Shown: positions 19,590-31,459 of the stretch, in pieces
Layout of the letters: each line of letters opens with the position of its first letter
Numbering within the stretch: the stretch's first letter is position 1
Assembly (NCBI GenBank): GCA_033064195.1
Contig: JARBJD010000004.1
Location: 1 to 64,000 of the forward strand
Source of the DNA: Blattamonas nauphoetae
Lineage: Eukaryota; Preaxostyla; Oxymonadida
Direction: 5' to 3'
DNA: 64,000 bases
Notes under the pieces: generated by a model
The model's database searches: none
Seen by the model: the letters and a program-made list of their open reading frames with translations, nothing else
What the model was told of the DNA's origin: nothing
Position numbers and translations under genes: made by a program

Positions 19590-20660
19590 CAAAAATCGAA
19601 GGATGTTCAAACGAGACTGACCGAAGCAATTGGTGATGTTCTTAAAGATGACTGTCTACAGAAACTGCGAGGAGCACCATGCAACTTGTTGATTGTTGAC
19701 GAGGCGCCGGACATCATCACCGCAGTCAACTTGCCGTCATTGCACAGTTTTAGGATGGGTGTGATATCAGATTCTTGGACGAGAAGAAATGGGTTCAGCA
19801 GGATCAACAACTGACGAGATGATCAAGGTGATTGTTGACCTCCTCAAGGAACATCAAATCGATCCACACAAAATGGTTGGAGATGCGTCAGATGGCGCCA
19901 ACTCAATGATTGGTGCCCAGAATGGGGTCACCACTCAGCTCCGACAACTAATTCACGGTCTTGTACCAACACATTGTGCCGCCCACCGGCTTGCTCTTCT
20001 TCTAGTGTGACATCTGCATCAAAAAAGGAAGATTTTAGGGGACACCGTTAAACAAATCCATCAAACATTCCAGTACATCTCCCACCACTCAAAACGAGAG
20101 GCTTCGTTCGAAGAAATACAAAATAACGAATCTGAAGACACTACAACAAAAACGAATTCAATGTGTTGGACTTCTCCCCCAATCTGATGAAACAATCGAC
20201 ATTCAACAGGAAGAACGATCCAACCCTCTCTTCGAGAATGTCATCAACCAAATGGTTGAAAGATTCCCCCTTCATCAGAACTGGTTGGTTTGGAGTTTCT
20301 CCAGCTTGGGCAAGCTCAAGGCCTTAATCGTGACTTTAAACATAACATCGGAGCTTTTTTTTCAAAATTCACATCACTTTTCCCCCTCCACCACTCAGGA
20401 AACAGTTGAAGCGGAATGGACTGTCTTAGCACAAAACTTGAAGCAACAGAACATTCACACCACCTCAGAGAAAGAGCTTGCTCTTTTAATCTCAAAGGAC
20501 AATGAAATCCAGCGAAATTAAACATCTATCAGAATTCTGGCGATCGTCTTTCTCACCATCCCAACCACCTGTGTATCAGCGGAGAGATTGTTCACTGCTT
20601 TGAAGAGTCAAGTCGAGACGACGAAACAGACTACAAGAAACTTGTCTGAATGCCATTCTC
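19590..20660 (+). mobile_element. hAT-superfamily transposase relic
   Basis: Broken frames include GDASDGANSMIGAQNGV followed by PTHCAAHRLALLL, the DUF4371/hAT core, and then IVFLTIPTTCVSAERLF, the hAT C-terminal dimerisation block. Order is correct but frames shift several times, so the gene is dead. Confidence 0.75.
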
Positions 20661-21439
20661 AGAGCTGTGTGTGAACCGGAAACTCCCATGAATGATCAAG
20701 TAACTCGAGTGAAAAGTAGTTTTAAAGATCTTGACAAACCACAGGAAGTTGTGATGGTACAGGACATCTTCACGAGTCGTCATTCATCTGTTGGATCTGA
20801 TGGCCACAGCGTCGATGTGGACGATCTGGAAGACAGTGAGGAGGATGTTTGGGACCACAGAGACGACAATGCTGAATTGAAAGTGTTAGAGGGTTGATTC
20901 TTCTTCTTTCAATCGAAACCAGTATCCAGCTTGGTGTCCCTTAAGTCTCGGAATTGTCAATTTGTACGAAATTAAGGAAATTTCCGAAATAATCACATGG
21001 TCGAATTCTAGCTTCTCTCGAATGGTCACCTTTTTGATGAATGCCCGAATAGTTAGAACAAACCCCAAAGTCTGGCCAACTCAATCGCTGTCACAAATCA
21101 TCTCCAAAGCTCTACCGTTTTTTTTCAGGGCAGATTTATCAAACTATTGTCAGTTCCAATCAGAATTCTCATTTTCCAAGCAATGCATTATCGCTCCATT
21201 TATGACAAGCGGTTATTCATTCTGTTTCTGTGTTGTGGTGAGGCACAGAATAACCACAAAATTAGATCATTCTCACCAGCGATGCAAATTCATGACGTTC
21301 TCCACCCTTTTCTCAAATCCGTTGCTGCCCCATGCAAATTCTGCCAAAATGATCGCCAATCTTCGATGCGGAAATCCTCAGAATTGTGAACACGGCAGAG
21401 TATCGACACCTGGTCTTGTCAAGAAAAAAAGTCATGGAA

Positions 21440-22330
21440 CGGGTAGTACGGATCTTGAAATTGGGCCGAAAGGGTGGCATTCGTGGACGACCATTTTTGT
21501 TGAACGATGATGAACGAACTGAGATACAACAACGGATCAATCACGATAAAACGAGGTAGATCTTCCATACTCCGCGATCGATTCGGACACTTGGTTGAAA
21601 TGCTCCTTTTTCTCTTCTTGTTTGGGTTTAGTGCACAGATACAATACGCAAACGGGTAGCTTACGCGCCAAAACCATCCGTATGTTCCACATAAGGACAA
21701 TCCTTTGTCCGCTCAAATCCAACATTGACACTCAAACTCTCCCATCAACTCCCAATCGAACGGTTCCGCCAAACATCGAGGGCTATTCATGAGTCCTTCT
21801 TTTCGGTTTATTGCAAACTTCGAGGTGCATATCCAAATTGCACTTCACTCGGATTTCATTTTGATGAAAATTTAGCAGATTCTGTATTGAAACATAATCC
21901 AATGGTCGCTATTGGACAAGAGGAGCCTCGACCATACGTCCCCCACATTCACCTTCCTAACAAAGTTCCTTTTTTGTTTTCTGTCGCCGCAGATGGCGAA
22001 CCTTACCGACGATAATTCTTGTTCCATTCGATCGAGTTCCTCCCAAGTTTCTTCCGTTCCAAACCCAAATGGTAAAGATTATGGTCTCGCCTCAGACAAG
22101 AATGACAAACATCGTTTCAAGGCGAAATACGCTCCAACTCGAAAATGACTATGCCTTGTTAAGTATGGATGGTCTCCGATCCCATTCTTGCGCCCTGGCT
22201 CTCCAACTGTCCCGACAGAATAACTTCGACGTCGGTATACTCCCCTCGCACACAACGCACTTTCTTCAACCCGTCGATCATAATTTGACAACAAACTTTA
22301 ATAAAGGCCTTCTCAACGACATTATACCAT
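21440..22330 (+). mobile_element. DDE (pogo/Tc1-like) transposase relic, interrupted by family R copy d
   Basis: Pieces in several frames: LLNDDERTEIQQRI (helix-turn-helix linker type) and, at about 22140-22310, LLSMDGLRSHS with SHTTHFLQPVDHNL, the aspartate blocks of DDE_1 endonucleases. The frame is cut by a family R element starting near 22325. Confidence 0.65.
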
Positions 22331-22690
22331 CATTTCTCCACAACCAGCCATCCGATTTGCAAAAAACAAAAGGCATTGTTATCAGAATGATCTCGACAAA
22401 AATTCCTCAAAAAATGACAGTGATTTTTTTCAAAGAATGTTGTGTCGAGATAAACATGGGTTTTTTGATCAATTTTCTCAAATCTCCCCAATTTTTTCTC
22501 CCAATTTTTTCAAAATGTTTATTCCACCAAAAAACGTTATTATGAAAAAATCCATCAAAATCGGTTCGCAGGTTGTGAAGATGTGACCGAAACGTTTTTT
22601 TTGTGGACAAAAGGGGGTATGTTGAGGTTTTCTCTGATTCGCATGGGTCTATAGTAAAAAATTTGTTAGTTTGACCAATATCTATTTTTC
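22325..22690. mobile_element. Family R element, copy d
   Basis: Shares TTTCTCCACAACCAGCCATC with copy c and its 3' part (GTTTTCTCTGATTCGC). It lies inside the DDE transposase relic, giving the order of insertion. Confidence 0.55.
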
Positions 22691-22699
22691 AACCCCTGA

Positions 22700-24640
22700 A
22701 ACCCGGATAAGTTAATTTTTCGGATAGAAACACATCTGTGAGATTCTCGATGAAATGTTGCAAAACACTATGGTGCGTATGAAAAAACAAAGTTGGCTCA
22801 TTTTTTGACTGAATTTTCCTCCGGTATCCGAGACTATTTTTATCCCAATGTCGGAAACGATCGTGACCTCCCTCGTGTTTTCTCGGTGGTTTCTTGTCAA
22901 AACAACCATTTCGAATCTGTTCGTTGAAATCAAAGACTTTATGAAAGATAATGGAATGTTCGCTATTCATATCGTAGCTTGTCACGATGTCGCGTTCAAC
23001 ATGTGTGAAGCTGTACAGACTCACGGAATGAGAAAAATGTTGGACACGTCATTTCAGAAAGATGAATAAAGACGCCTCGACAAGCTTTCAACGTATTCAG
23101 AGACATGATCGTTGGTCAAATACAAATAGTGCATGGGAGGCCATTCGCGCGCTTTGGCCGACAAATCCGGATGATCATGTTCTTCACCTGGTTACGAGGA
23201 GTGATAAGTGTCCATCTGTTCTCGCTTCCATTCAGAAGTCACAAAGAGGTTTGATACGAGTCATTTTTCATTCTTTGTTCGAAAATTACATTTTGGATGA
23301 GATGTGTGTGGATTGTTTCAATAAAACAAGGAGCCAATACTGATCTGCACAGATGCACAAACATGAAGATCGATACATGAGAGACAAAAAACAGTACCTC
23401 CACCATCTCACACATCTCGCAATATAGACGAACCTCTTTTCCAAGAATTCATCTTCGATCACTCCAGCGAATCGTCGCAGGCGCAGCAATTGCGAAAGCA
23501 AGATCCGTCAAACTGGATGCCTGAACGAAGGATAAGTCAACCAAAACGAGAAATCTGGAGAAAAATAGAAGATGAAACTGGGATACAGATTGGGTACAGC
23601 ACTTTTTGTAGGCTGACGACCAAACTGAAACAAGCAAAAGCAAGAACAGATATTTGCCCAGAATGTCTTCGATTAAGGGAGGCTCAACATGAGTTCAGCC
23701 TTCTCCCCGAGGAAAGTGCCGATTGCGAAAGAAGAATCACAAAAGGAGTTCTTTAACATGCAGCAACTTTCGGATCTCGCATTTGTCGTGCACTGCAAGA
23801 ATGAGGAAGGTCAAGATGACAAACAAGTATTGCTTCCTTTCAGACATTCCCACTCTCAACCCCGCTATTTCAACAATCATTTACTACTACTTCGAAGACA
23901 CTACACAACCACCCTCCCGACAGACCGATCGAAACATGTTCAAGATTTGTTGGATATTTCTCGAGTATCCCTCATTCACCAACTTCAAGAAAGGTGCAGT
24001 TTGTAGAATTCCAACCATCATTTGCGTCAGAGTCACCAGAAATCGAGTATGAAGGCGTGACACTATACCTTTACTACACCCTCATGAACGGTAGACTCTT
24101 GGCCAGCGTATCAGCTTCGGTTCTAATGTCACAATGGCTCCAAGTGCCATTCAGATATATGAAAGTTTACATCGATTTTGAAATAAAAACCTGGCACCCA
24201 GAAATCGTCTCCTTTCGTCAGGGCACTTCACATGGGAAAGAGGCAAAATTCCGAGAAAGGAGATGCATGATGGACAAAGGATAATGTCTGGCCATCGATA
24301 AGGCTGAATCGGAAAAAGCAGTATCGCTATTGTGATTGTTCACATTCCCTTGTTTAGTTGATCAACAATTCAATAGTAGACACTCCATTCATCCAAAAAT
24401 CCATGAAGATAGCGATTTCACAAATGGCTCCGAGACCGAAATTGAAGGAGATGAAAAAGTCAACGTAGCAGGAGAGATAAAACAAAAAAGAATAGGGAAG
24501 AAAAGAATGAAACTCGAAAATTGTGAATATATTAAACTTGGTACTGATGGGAGAGAAATCGAGGGGTGTCTTCTTCGTTCATCTTCAAAGTCTTTTTCAC
24601 TTGCGAAATTTGTGGTTGTTTCACTGTCAATGCGACACAT
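22700..24640. other. Degenerate coding-like region, probably another dead mobile element
   Basis: Short plus-strand frames with protein-like wording, for example RISQPKREIWRKIEDETG and TDICPECLRLREA at 23.5-23.7 kb, broken by stops and shifts. The CPECxxL piece suggests a zinc-binding segment. No family identified. Confidence 0.3.
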
Positions 24641-24772
24641 ATGATATAATGCGATAAAACAATGAGTCCTTCGGTTCTCATGATAAACCACCGTATGAGA
24701 GGTGCTGCCTGTTTGTTCACGAGCATCTGTCTCTCGTCCAGCAGCTTCAGAATAATCATTTTGTCAAAATCA

Positions 24773-27076
24773 TAGGCATGGCTGACCGGCACTGACCGGT
24801 CAGTTTTCACCGAAAAGTACTGACGGTCACTGACCGGAGAAATATCGGAACCCATAATCCAGAGTTCTCATTTCTCCGAAGGGGAGAAGAGCTGAACCGA
24901 GAAAGAAGAATTTTACCTGATTTGTAACGGAAACCAGGAACGTGTACTGATGATATGCTATTCGCGACAATATCATCACAATCAACAGGCAATAACGCGC
25001 TGTCACCTGACATTTGTGAAGAAGAAGAACAATTGTGATCAATGGGTTCGATCCGACTGTCTTTTCACAAACAAGTGTTCTCGTTTAAAAATAGGAGAAG
25101 AAAACCGCATTTCAATTGACATGATGACAATTTATGAAGTGGGAGAGTCGGAAAGTGTGACGACATCGCAGCACGATCTGGAGGAAGAGTGGAGAGTTGT
25201 TCAGATGTTGTTGTCTCAGGTGAGTTGGTCGACCATGTTGTGGAGAGGGAGCTGGGTGGTGCAGTGATATTATTGGTTCGTTGGAGCCATCTCCACACTT
25301 TCCAGTGAAGATGAACGGGTTGCGAGCGATCGGATTGACTTCCCCCGAGGAGTGAGATGCCCAGCGGGGAGTGTTCTTCTGTTCAAGAAAAAAAGTGAAA
25401 ATGACTGGGGGAAAACAAAAATGACGCACTGAGCCCCAATCATGCTGATTGTGTGTGGAAGCCGGCAAGGGAATGAAATTGCGAATCTGAGGAGGGAGAG
25501 AATATCAACGCACGTGAAGGACTGACGTAGAGCATGATCTGACATTAGACAACAATGAGTGGTCACGTTTTTTTCCGAATTCCGCAAGGAAGTGGTCAGT
25601 CATGGACAAAAGTCCTCGGCAGAGGGCGATGGAGTTTATGAACAGACCATTTCTTTCACTTTTTTTCTTATCACTTCAGTCCACTCTAACTTTGCATTTT
25701 CTGAAAAAGAAACCCAATAGGGTCTGGTGAAGTGAAAAAATCAAAGAATGACTGATGCGAAATTGAGAGACAAAACTATGGCGAACAAACTTCTGTCTCT
25801 CCTCTTCAGCGATGATGAGATGGACCCTGGTGAGTTTGTTTCGAGACTCGAAACCGGTCTGTTCTCTCTCGTTCTGATCCAAATCAAATAGCAATGACGA
25901 AAATCTCAGATTTTTTGCTCTCTCATTCATTTTCACTTCACACTCTCACTTCATCAAACTCTTTCACTCGTGCAGATAATTCTGTAGTTCATTTCACCTC
26001 CATTTTTTCATTGAAACTCGGACATGACGAGATCACTGTAAAATGACGAGCGTTGACAGCTGACACGATTCGATGTTTGGTTTGAAAAACAGAATTATCT
26101 GCACGAGTGAAAGAGTTTGATGAAGTGAGAGTGTGAAGTGAAAATGAATGAGAGAGCAAAAAATCTGAGATTTTCGTCATTGCTATTTGATTTGGATCAG
26201 AACGAGAGAGAACAGACCGGTTTCGAGTCTCGAAACAAACTCACCAGGGTCCATCTCATCATCGCTGAAGAGGAGAGACAGAAGTTTGTTCGCCATAGTT
26301 TTGTCTCTCAATTTCGCATCAGTCATTCTTTGATTTTTTCACTTCACCAGACCCTATTGGGTTTCTTTTTCAGAAAATGCAAAGTTAGAGTGGACTGAAG
26401 TGATAAGAAAAAAAGTGAAAGAAATGGTCTGTTCATAAACTCCATCGCCCTCTGCCGAGGACTTTTGTCCATGACTGGGTCTTCCTGGAGTCGTCGAATG
26501 GGAGAAGGATTTGTGTGTCCTCGGTCCAACTGCACACCTTCCTCAAATTTCTGTCTCCTCCTTCAGTTATCAATTTCTTTCTTCAGCAGATGAAATCTGC
26601 AGCTTTCTTTCAAACGTCTCATTCCTGCTTCTTTTGTCAACTGGAAGTTTATCGAACACGCTTTCTTTACAGTTTTCGAGACGTCAGACAACTAGGTGTA
26701 CGATGGTGACACTTCAAGAGCGAGCAGAGTAGTCAACTCTGAATGAAGAACAATCTGAGGAGAGAACGATCAAGGATGGATCAGAGTTGATGAGAAAGAG
26801 GTTTCAATCTATAAAAGATACTAGGAGAAGAGTACAGACAATATGTGCACTTTCTTCCGAGGAAATGAGTCGTGTCAGCCATCTTTCGCAATGCAGTCTT
26901 GATCAAATGGAAATGAGATGACCAAACTGATTCCATCAGCAAATATTTACACGAATATCTACCATCATGCCATTTTCTTGTAACTATCGTGTGATTTTGC
27001 TTTCTTGTGAGATCTAACCCTTTGAACTATTCTTGAGTGACACTGACCTGCACTTTTGGCCGGTCAGCCATGCCTA
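24773..27076. mobile_element. hAT-type nonautonomous element with 8-bp target duplication
   Basis: Terminal inverted repeats TAGGCATGGCTGACCGGC at both ends (outermost 18 bp exact) are flanked by identical CAAAATCA at 24765-24772 and 27077-27084. An 8-bp duplication is the hallmark of hAT transposition. The interior of 2.3 kb has no transposase and contains a nested foldback element at 25597-26477. The intact duplication suggests relatively recent insertion. Confidence 0.8.
25597..26477. mobile_element. Foldback element 1: 388-bp near-perfect inverted arms around a 105-bp spacer
   Basis: Arms 25597-25984 and 26090-26477 are mirror images about 26037; an 87-codon frame in each arm translates identically. 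Ends read CAGTCATGGACAAAAGT. GGT flanks both sides (25594-25596 and 26478-26480), a probable 3-bp target duplication. The frames in the arms are long only by chance. Confidence 0.85.
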
Positions 27077-27300
27077 CAAAATCAGGCGATAAGACCGATT
27101 CAAATGCTAATCGGTTCACAGAATGAGAATGAGAATCCTTTTCCAATTCACAAGTTTGATCTGCCCTTTCCTCTTGTTTTTTTTAACCTGTCAACCTTTC
27201 GAAACTCACTGATTGCGTGCTGTTGTTGAACCACTGATATATTGTTAAATCACATCACATCGAGATAAAGCCACTGATGCAAATTTTAGATGACATGAAG

Positions 27301-28191
27301 CAGCCACGGACAAAAGTTTACGGGCACCCAAGTCTGCATTTATGAACAGGTGTTTTTTTCTGATTTTTTTTGAAACACTTCACAACAATGAAAGATAGTC
27401 CTTAGTGAAATATAAAACCAATATAGTGTGGTGAAGTGAAAATCAGGAAGAGAGGTCGAGCCGAATTGGGAGGAAAATTTGATGAGGGTGACAAGAACAC
27501 ATCTCCTCTCTGTGGAAGAGGAGATGTGAGGAGGTGAGAGTGTTTCTACTCTCAAAAATTGAATGGCTCCACTCCTTATTGAGAAAATGTTGGAGATGTC
27601 GTCGAAACGAGCAAAATCTATCTTCCGCATCTCGAGTCAATCATCCTTGTGGACATACCAAACTCATTCTCTTGTCTCAACAACATGTATTCTCTCTCAA
27701 TCTCAAAAGAAACGACGAGCTGTAGTGAAAACCAATCATTGACACTTTCGTTGTAGTTCGTACAAACCAAATTTGGAGGCCCGACAAATAATTGAGAGAG
27801 AATACGTGTTGTTGAGACAAGAGAATGAGTTTGGTATGTCCACAAGGATGATTGACTCGAGATGCGGAAGATAGATTTTGCTCGTTTCGACGACATCTCC
27901 AACATTTTCTCAATAAGGAGTGGAGCCATTCAATTTTTGAGAGTAGAAACACTCTCACCTCCTCACATCTCCTCTTCCACAGAGAGGAGATGTGTTCTTG
28001 TCACCCTCATCAAATGTTCCTCCCAAGTCGGCTCGAACTTTCCTCCTGATTTTCACTTCACTAGACTCTTTTTGTTCAATATTTTGGAAATTGCTGTCTT
28101 CCAACGTTGTGAAGTGTTTAATGAAATATTAGAAAAAGTTGATTGTTCATAAACGCGAACAAGGGTGCCCGTAAACTTTTGTCCATGACTG
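27301..28191. mobile_element. Foldback element 2: about 400-bp inverted arms around a 90-bp spacer
   Basis: Arms about 27301-27700 and 27792-28191 mirror about 27746 with a few mismatches. Ends (CAGCCACGGACAAAAGT and its partner CAGTCATGGACAAAAGT) match those of foldback element 1. AAG flanks both sides (27298-27300 and 28192-28194), again a 3-bp duplication. Arm interiors differ from element 1. Confidence 0.85.
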
Positions 28192-28320
28192 AAGTGAAAA
28201 TGAGTATAAACGTGAATAGGAGAAAGATGGTCGATGCTATTTATGAATTGTGACAGTAGAGGAATTTTGGGTCATTTGAAATGGGAGGGGTGAACAAAGA
28301 GTGTCTGAAGGTAGACCAGA

Positions 28321-28698
28321 TGCGATGGAGGAATTTGTTGCACTATCATTCCCTGTTGAGAGAATTGAGCAGCTCCTGAAGTGAACATCGGCTGTTGAGT
28401 TGCCTGCGATGGATGAATTTGTTGCACTATCATTCCCTGTTGAGAGAATTGAGCAGCTCCTGAAGTGAACATCGGCTGTTGAGTTGCCTGCGATGGATGA
28501 ATTTGTTGCACTATCATTCCCTGTTGAGAGAATTGAGCAGCTCCTGAAGTGAACATCGGCTGTTGAGTTGCCTGCGATGGATGAATTTGTTGCACTATCA
28601 TTCCCTGTTGAGAGAATTGAGCAGCTCCTGAAGTGAACATCGGCTGTTGAGTTGCCTGCGATGGATGAATTTGTTGCACTATCATTCCCTGTTGATAT
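28321..28698 (-). repeat. 84-bp minisatellite, about 4.5 copies
   Basis: Units start at 28321, 28405, 28489, 28573 and 28657 and are almost identical. On the minus strand they lie in a 191-codon frame (28272-28847) giving a 28-residue repeat with GMIVQQIHPSQATQQPMF. Upstream residues are unrelated and no ATG start or introns are clear, so coding is doubtful but the unit length keeps frame. Confidence 0.7.
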
Positions 28699-28859
28699 GT
28701 ATCGACTCTCAGATCGTACACACCAAAGTACTCTTGATACGTGATGGAGGCTCTCCAGTGTTCAACAGTACCCATCAATAATTCATCATGGGCCAGATCA
28801 TGGGATCCTGACACACACAACTCCTCACTGACTTTTCTCTTTGCCAACCAGGATTTACC

Positions 28860-31445
28860 GATGAAAAGACGTATTCAGAAAAACAATCACAAACAAGAAT
28901 AACCGAAGTGGGAATTGAACCTCTGAGCTCCAGTCGTACATTTAGCAATTTTAGTCGTATATTTGGTTAAGCCCAACTGAGGAGTGAAGAAGAACTACTG
29001 ACTCGAATGAAACCGGATGTAGAGGAGAGGCGAAGGAAGGATAAGGAAGAAAGGAGACACAACCAACAGAGACCCTTCCAAAGGAAGTGTCAGAAGCCTC
29101 AGCTGAAGCTCAGAAAGGAGAGGAGGGATGTCAAGCGAAGAACGGAGGTGCGATTTTGGTTGATGCACCAGGTGACTTCATCTTTCGTCACAACATTTTT
29201 TGTTATGAGGTTGAATACGGTTTCATACGTCGATTCTTTGACCAATTCATAATCGTGTCGTCTGGTGATGACACCAAAAAGTGCGTCTGGCATTTAACAA
29301 ATGAAAAACACTTGTTTCTTTCCAAACTGTTGGAGACAGCTATGGATCAATCTGCATTCGAACTCTTCAGTATCCGTAGCTTCTTCTTGTTTATTGTGCT
29401 GTTTTCCCACGGTAGATGAACAAAGTATCGTCGGTGTGGGAATTTGGGCACAAATGATCTCGCCGAGTTACTTTTGGGTTGAATGTTTTGTTCATTTGTG
29501 GTGTGTGCGTCTGAATGACGAGACAACTGGAAAATGTGTGCAGTGGGCTCCGTACACAAGAGAGTTATCGCTCGAATGAAGTGCGGACGTGTGTCGTTGG
29601 ATGGTCTTGAAATCTTGTGAAATGGTGGTTGAACTTTTAGGAGGACTGTGAATCCTTCATGTTGTGAGAGTAAGAACCACCATGTTGGTCAACTGCAGTG
29701 AGAAGTCAAGAATAGTTTGAGATTTGATGCTAGTCAGTCAATTACATCAGCTTTGGAGATGTGGACAACAGTCATGGATGGACACGACTGGACCATCATT
29801 ATAACCTTATATCGTCTTCAAGATGGTCAGAATGTAGGTGAAACACGTTCAAGATGGTTGGTGCTCAAAAACTCGTCGGGTAGAACACATAACATCACCA
29901 TCTTGGCGAGTGGATGAAAATGTGATTCTTACGTGTTATTGTGGCATGAAGGACCGGTATAAGGGAGTTATTCGTGATGCATTCAAATTGTGCTGTTTTG
30001 GAGCATAGTTAGTCCATATGAGGACACTCAGCGAGCTTCATGCAACCTGATGAAATAAACAGTCTGTCAATGATAGAAAAATTGCTATACATGCAATAAA
30101 ACTCAGTAAACATGTGTAAAACTGAAAATTCTGTTGTGAGCGCTTGTTGGAGAGAATAGGCACGATCCTGTCGTGAAAAAGAGGAGCATGAGTTCCAGTG
30201 CCCGCACCTCAAGAACAGACTGTCTCTTGCGCGGAATAAACAAGTAAATCATGAAGTTGGAGATTTTGTGATGGGTTGAACGCTGAAGATGTGCTCGTAA
30301 TCGTTTCTTCTGAAGCAGCTGATTCCAAAGAATTGATGGCTGAGTGCTGGCGCAGTAGGTCAACAGAAAAGCCAAAATACCACAGAGTTCGTTCGAAAAA
30401 GTGAAAATATTGGGTCATACGAACGATCAAAACCATTGATAATTGATATGACACGACTGTAGCGACAATCAGTCACGTTCACAGATAAACGAAGTCTGGA
30501 CGATTTTCCGAGCGCCACTATCAAAAGTCAGCTCGTACAACCACACAGAAAGAAATATACACTTTTCACGCCGGACGAAAGTTGAATGAGAGACTTGGAG
30601 GGAAAACATGCATTGCATCCATTTTCTGGAGATCCACTGGTGGCATGAGCATTGGTATCGCGTCTGTGGATCAAAAGGACATCTCTGGACATCTGTGAGC
30701 ACTGAACAGGCGATTGACGGATGTTTAGGCTTTGATTAGGATATTCCATTTCTAGATTGTTTCAGAGCTGAGCATGGATAAAATGAAAAGTCAGAAACTC
30801 GTTCATACGCAAGAATGACTTCTGTCTATTCTGCCGTTGCCTTCAGTATCCAGAAATGACTGCGTAGCGTCCTCGAATGGCCGAACAGATGTTCATTGTC
30901 TTCCTCAGAACATACAACAGTTTCAAAATCATGGGCACGATATTGATGGAGAGGGATATGATTCAAGATGCAAATGATAGAACGCTCGCAAATCTTCAGC
31001 ACAGAGTGATGATCGAAAGCTGTACTTTCAATTCTGTTCATGTGAACGATACAAGTGCATCATCCACAGTTTGGAGAGTGCCATCATGCCGGTACATGGC
31101 AAAAGTGTCCTGCCAAATTTGATTCATTATTTGGAGAACTGCAATAGGATCAGCCTCGATCGATTGAACTGAAGAACGAGAGAGGTCCGCTGCAACAACG
31201 ATTAAATTCCTGATTGAACAAATCAAAAAGATGGGAAGCTTGTCAAAGATGTTGTGGTTGTGGCTTGATCCGAATCTGGGAGCTAGTCTTTGAGAGGATG
31301 ATGAATGATGCAAACGAGCCAGAATTGTTGGTGATTCACTCATAACACGCAAAAAAATTGCTGTGTTCCAAATTTTGAGTGGAGATTCTGTCTGAAAAGC
31401 ATTTTCTGAGATTGGTATCTATTTCAACTCATTTTCCCATTATTT
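28860..31445. other. Sequence with no supported gene
   Basis: Only short frames without motifs or splice-consistent partners. A remnant of T-loop-like sequence near 28910 does not fold as a tRNA. Exons upstream of the gene at 31460 could lie here but none is convincing. Confidence 0.3.
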
Positions 31446-31459
31446 TAGACTTCACATCG

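Noticed and set aside
25676-26398. Two identical 87-codon frames as genes
   Set aside because: They are mirror halves of foldback element 1; identity comes from the palindrome, not from protein conservation.
27443-28049. Near-identical 65- and 96-codon frame pairs as genes
   Set aside because: Mirror halves of foldback element 2.
28895-28985. Possible minus-strand tRNA with GGTTCAATTCC
   Set aside because: Stem pairs fail around the T-loop and no acceptor stem can be formed.
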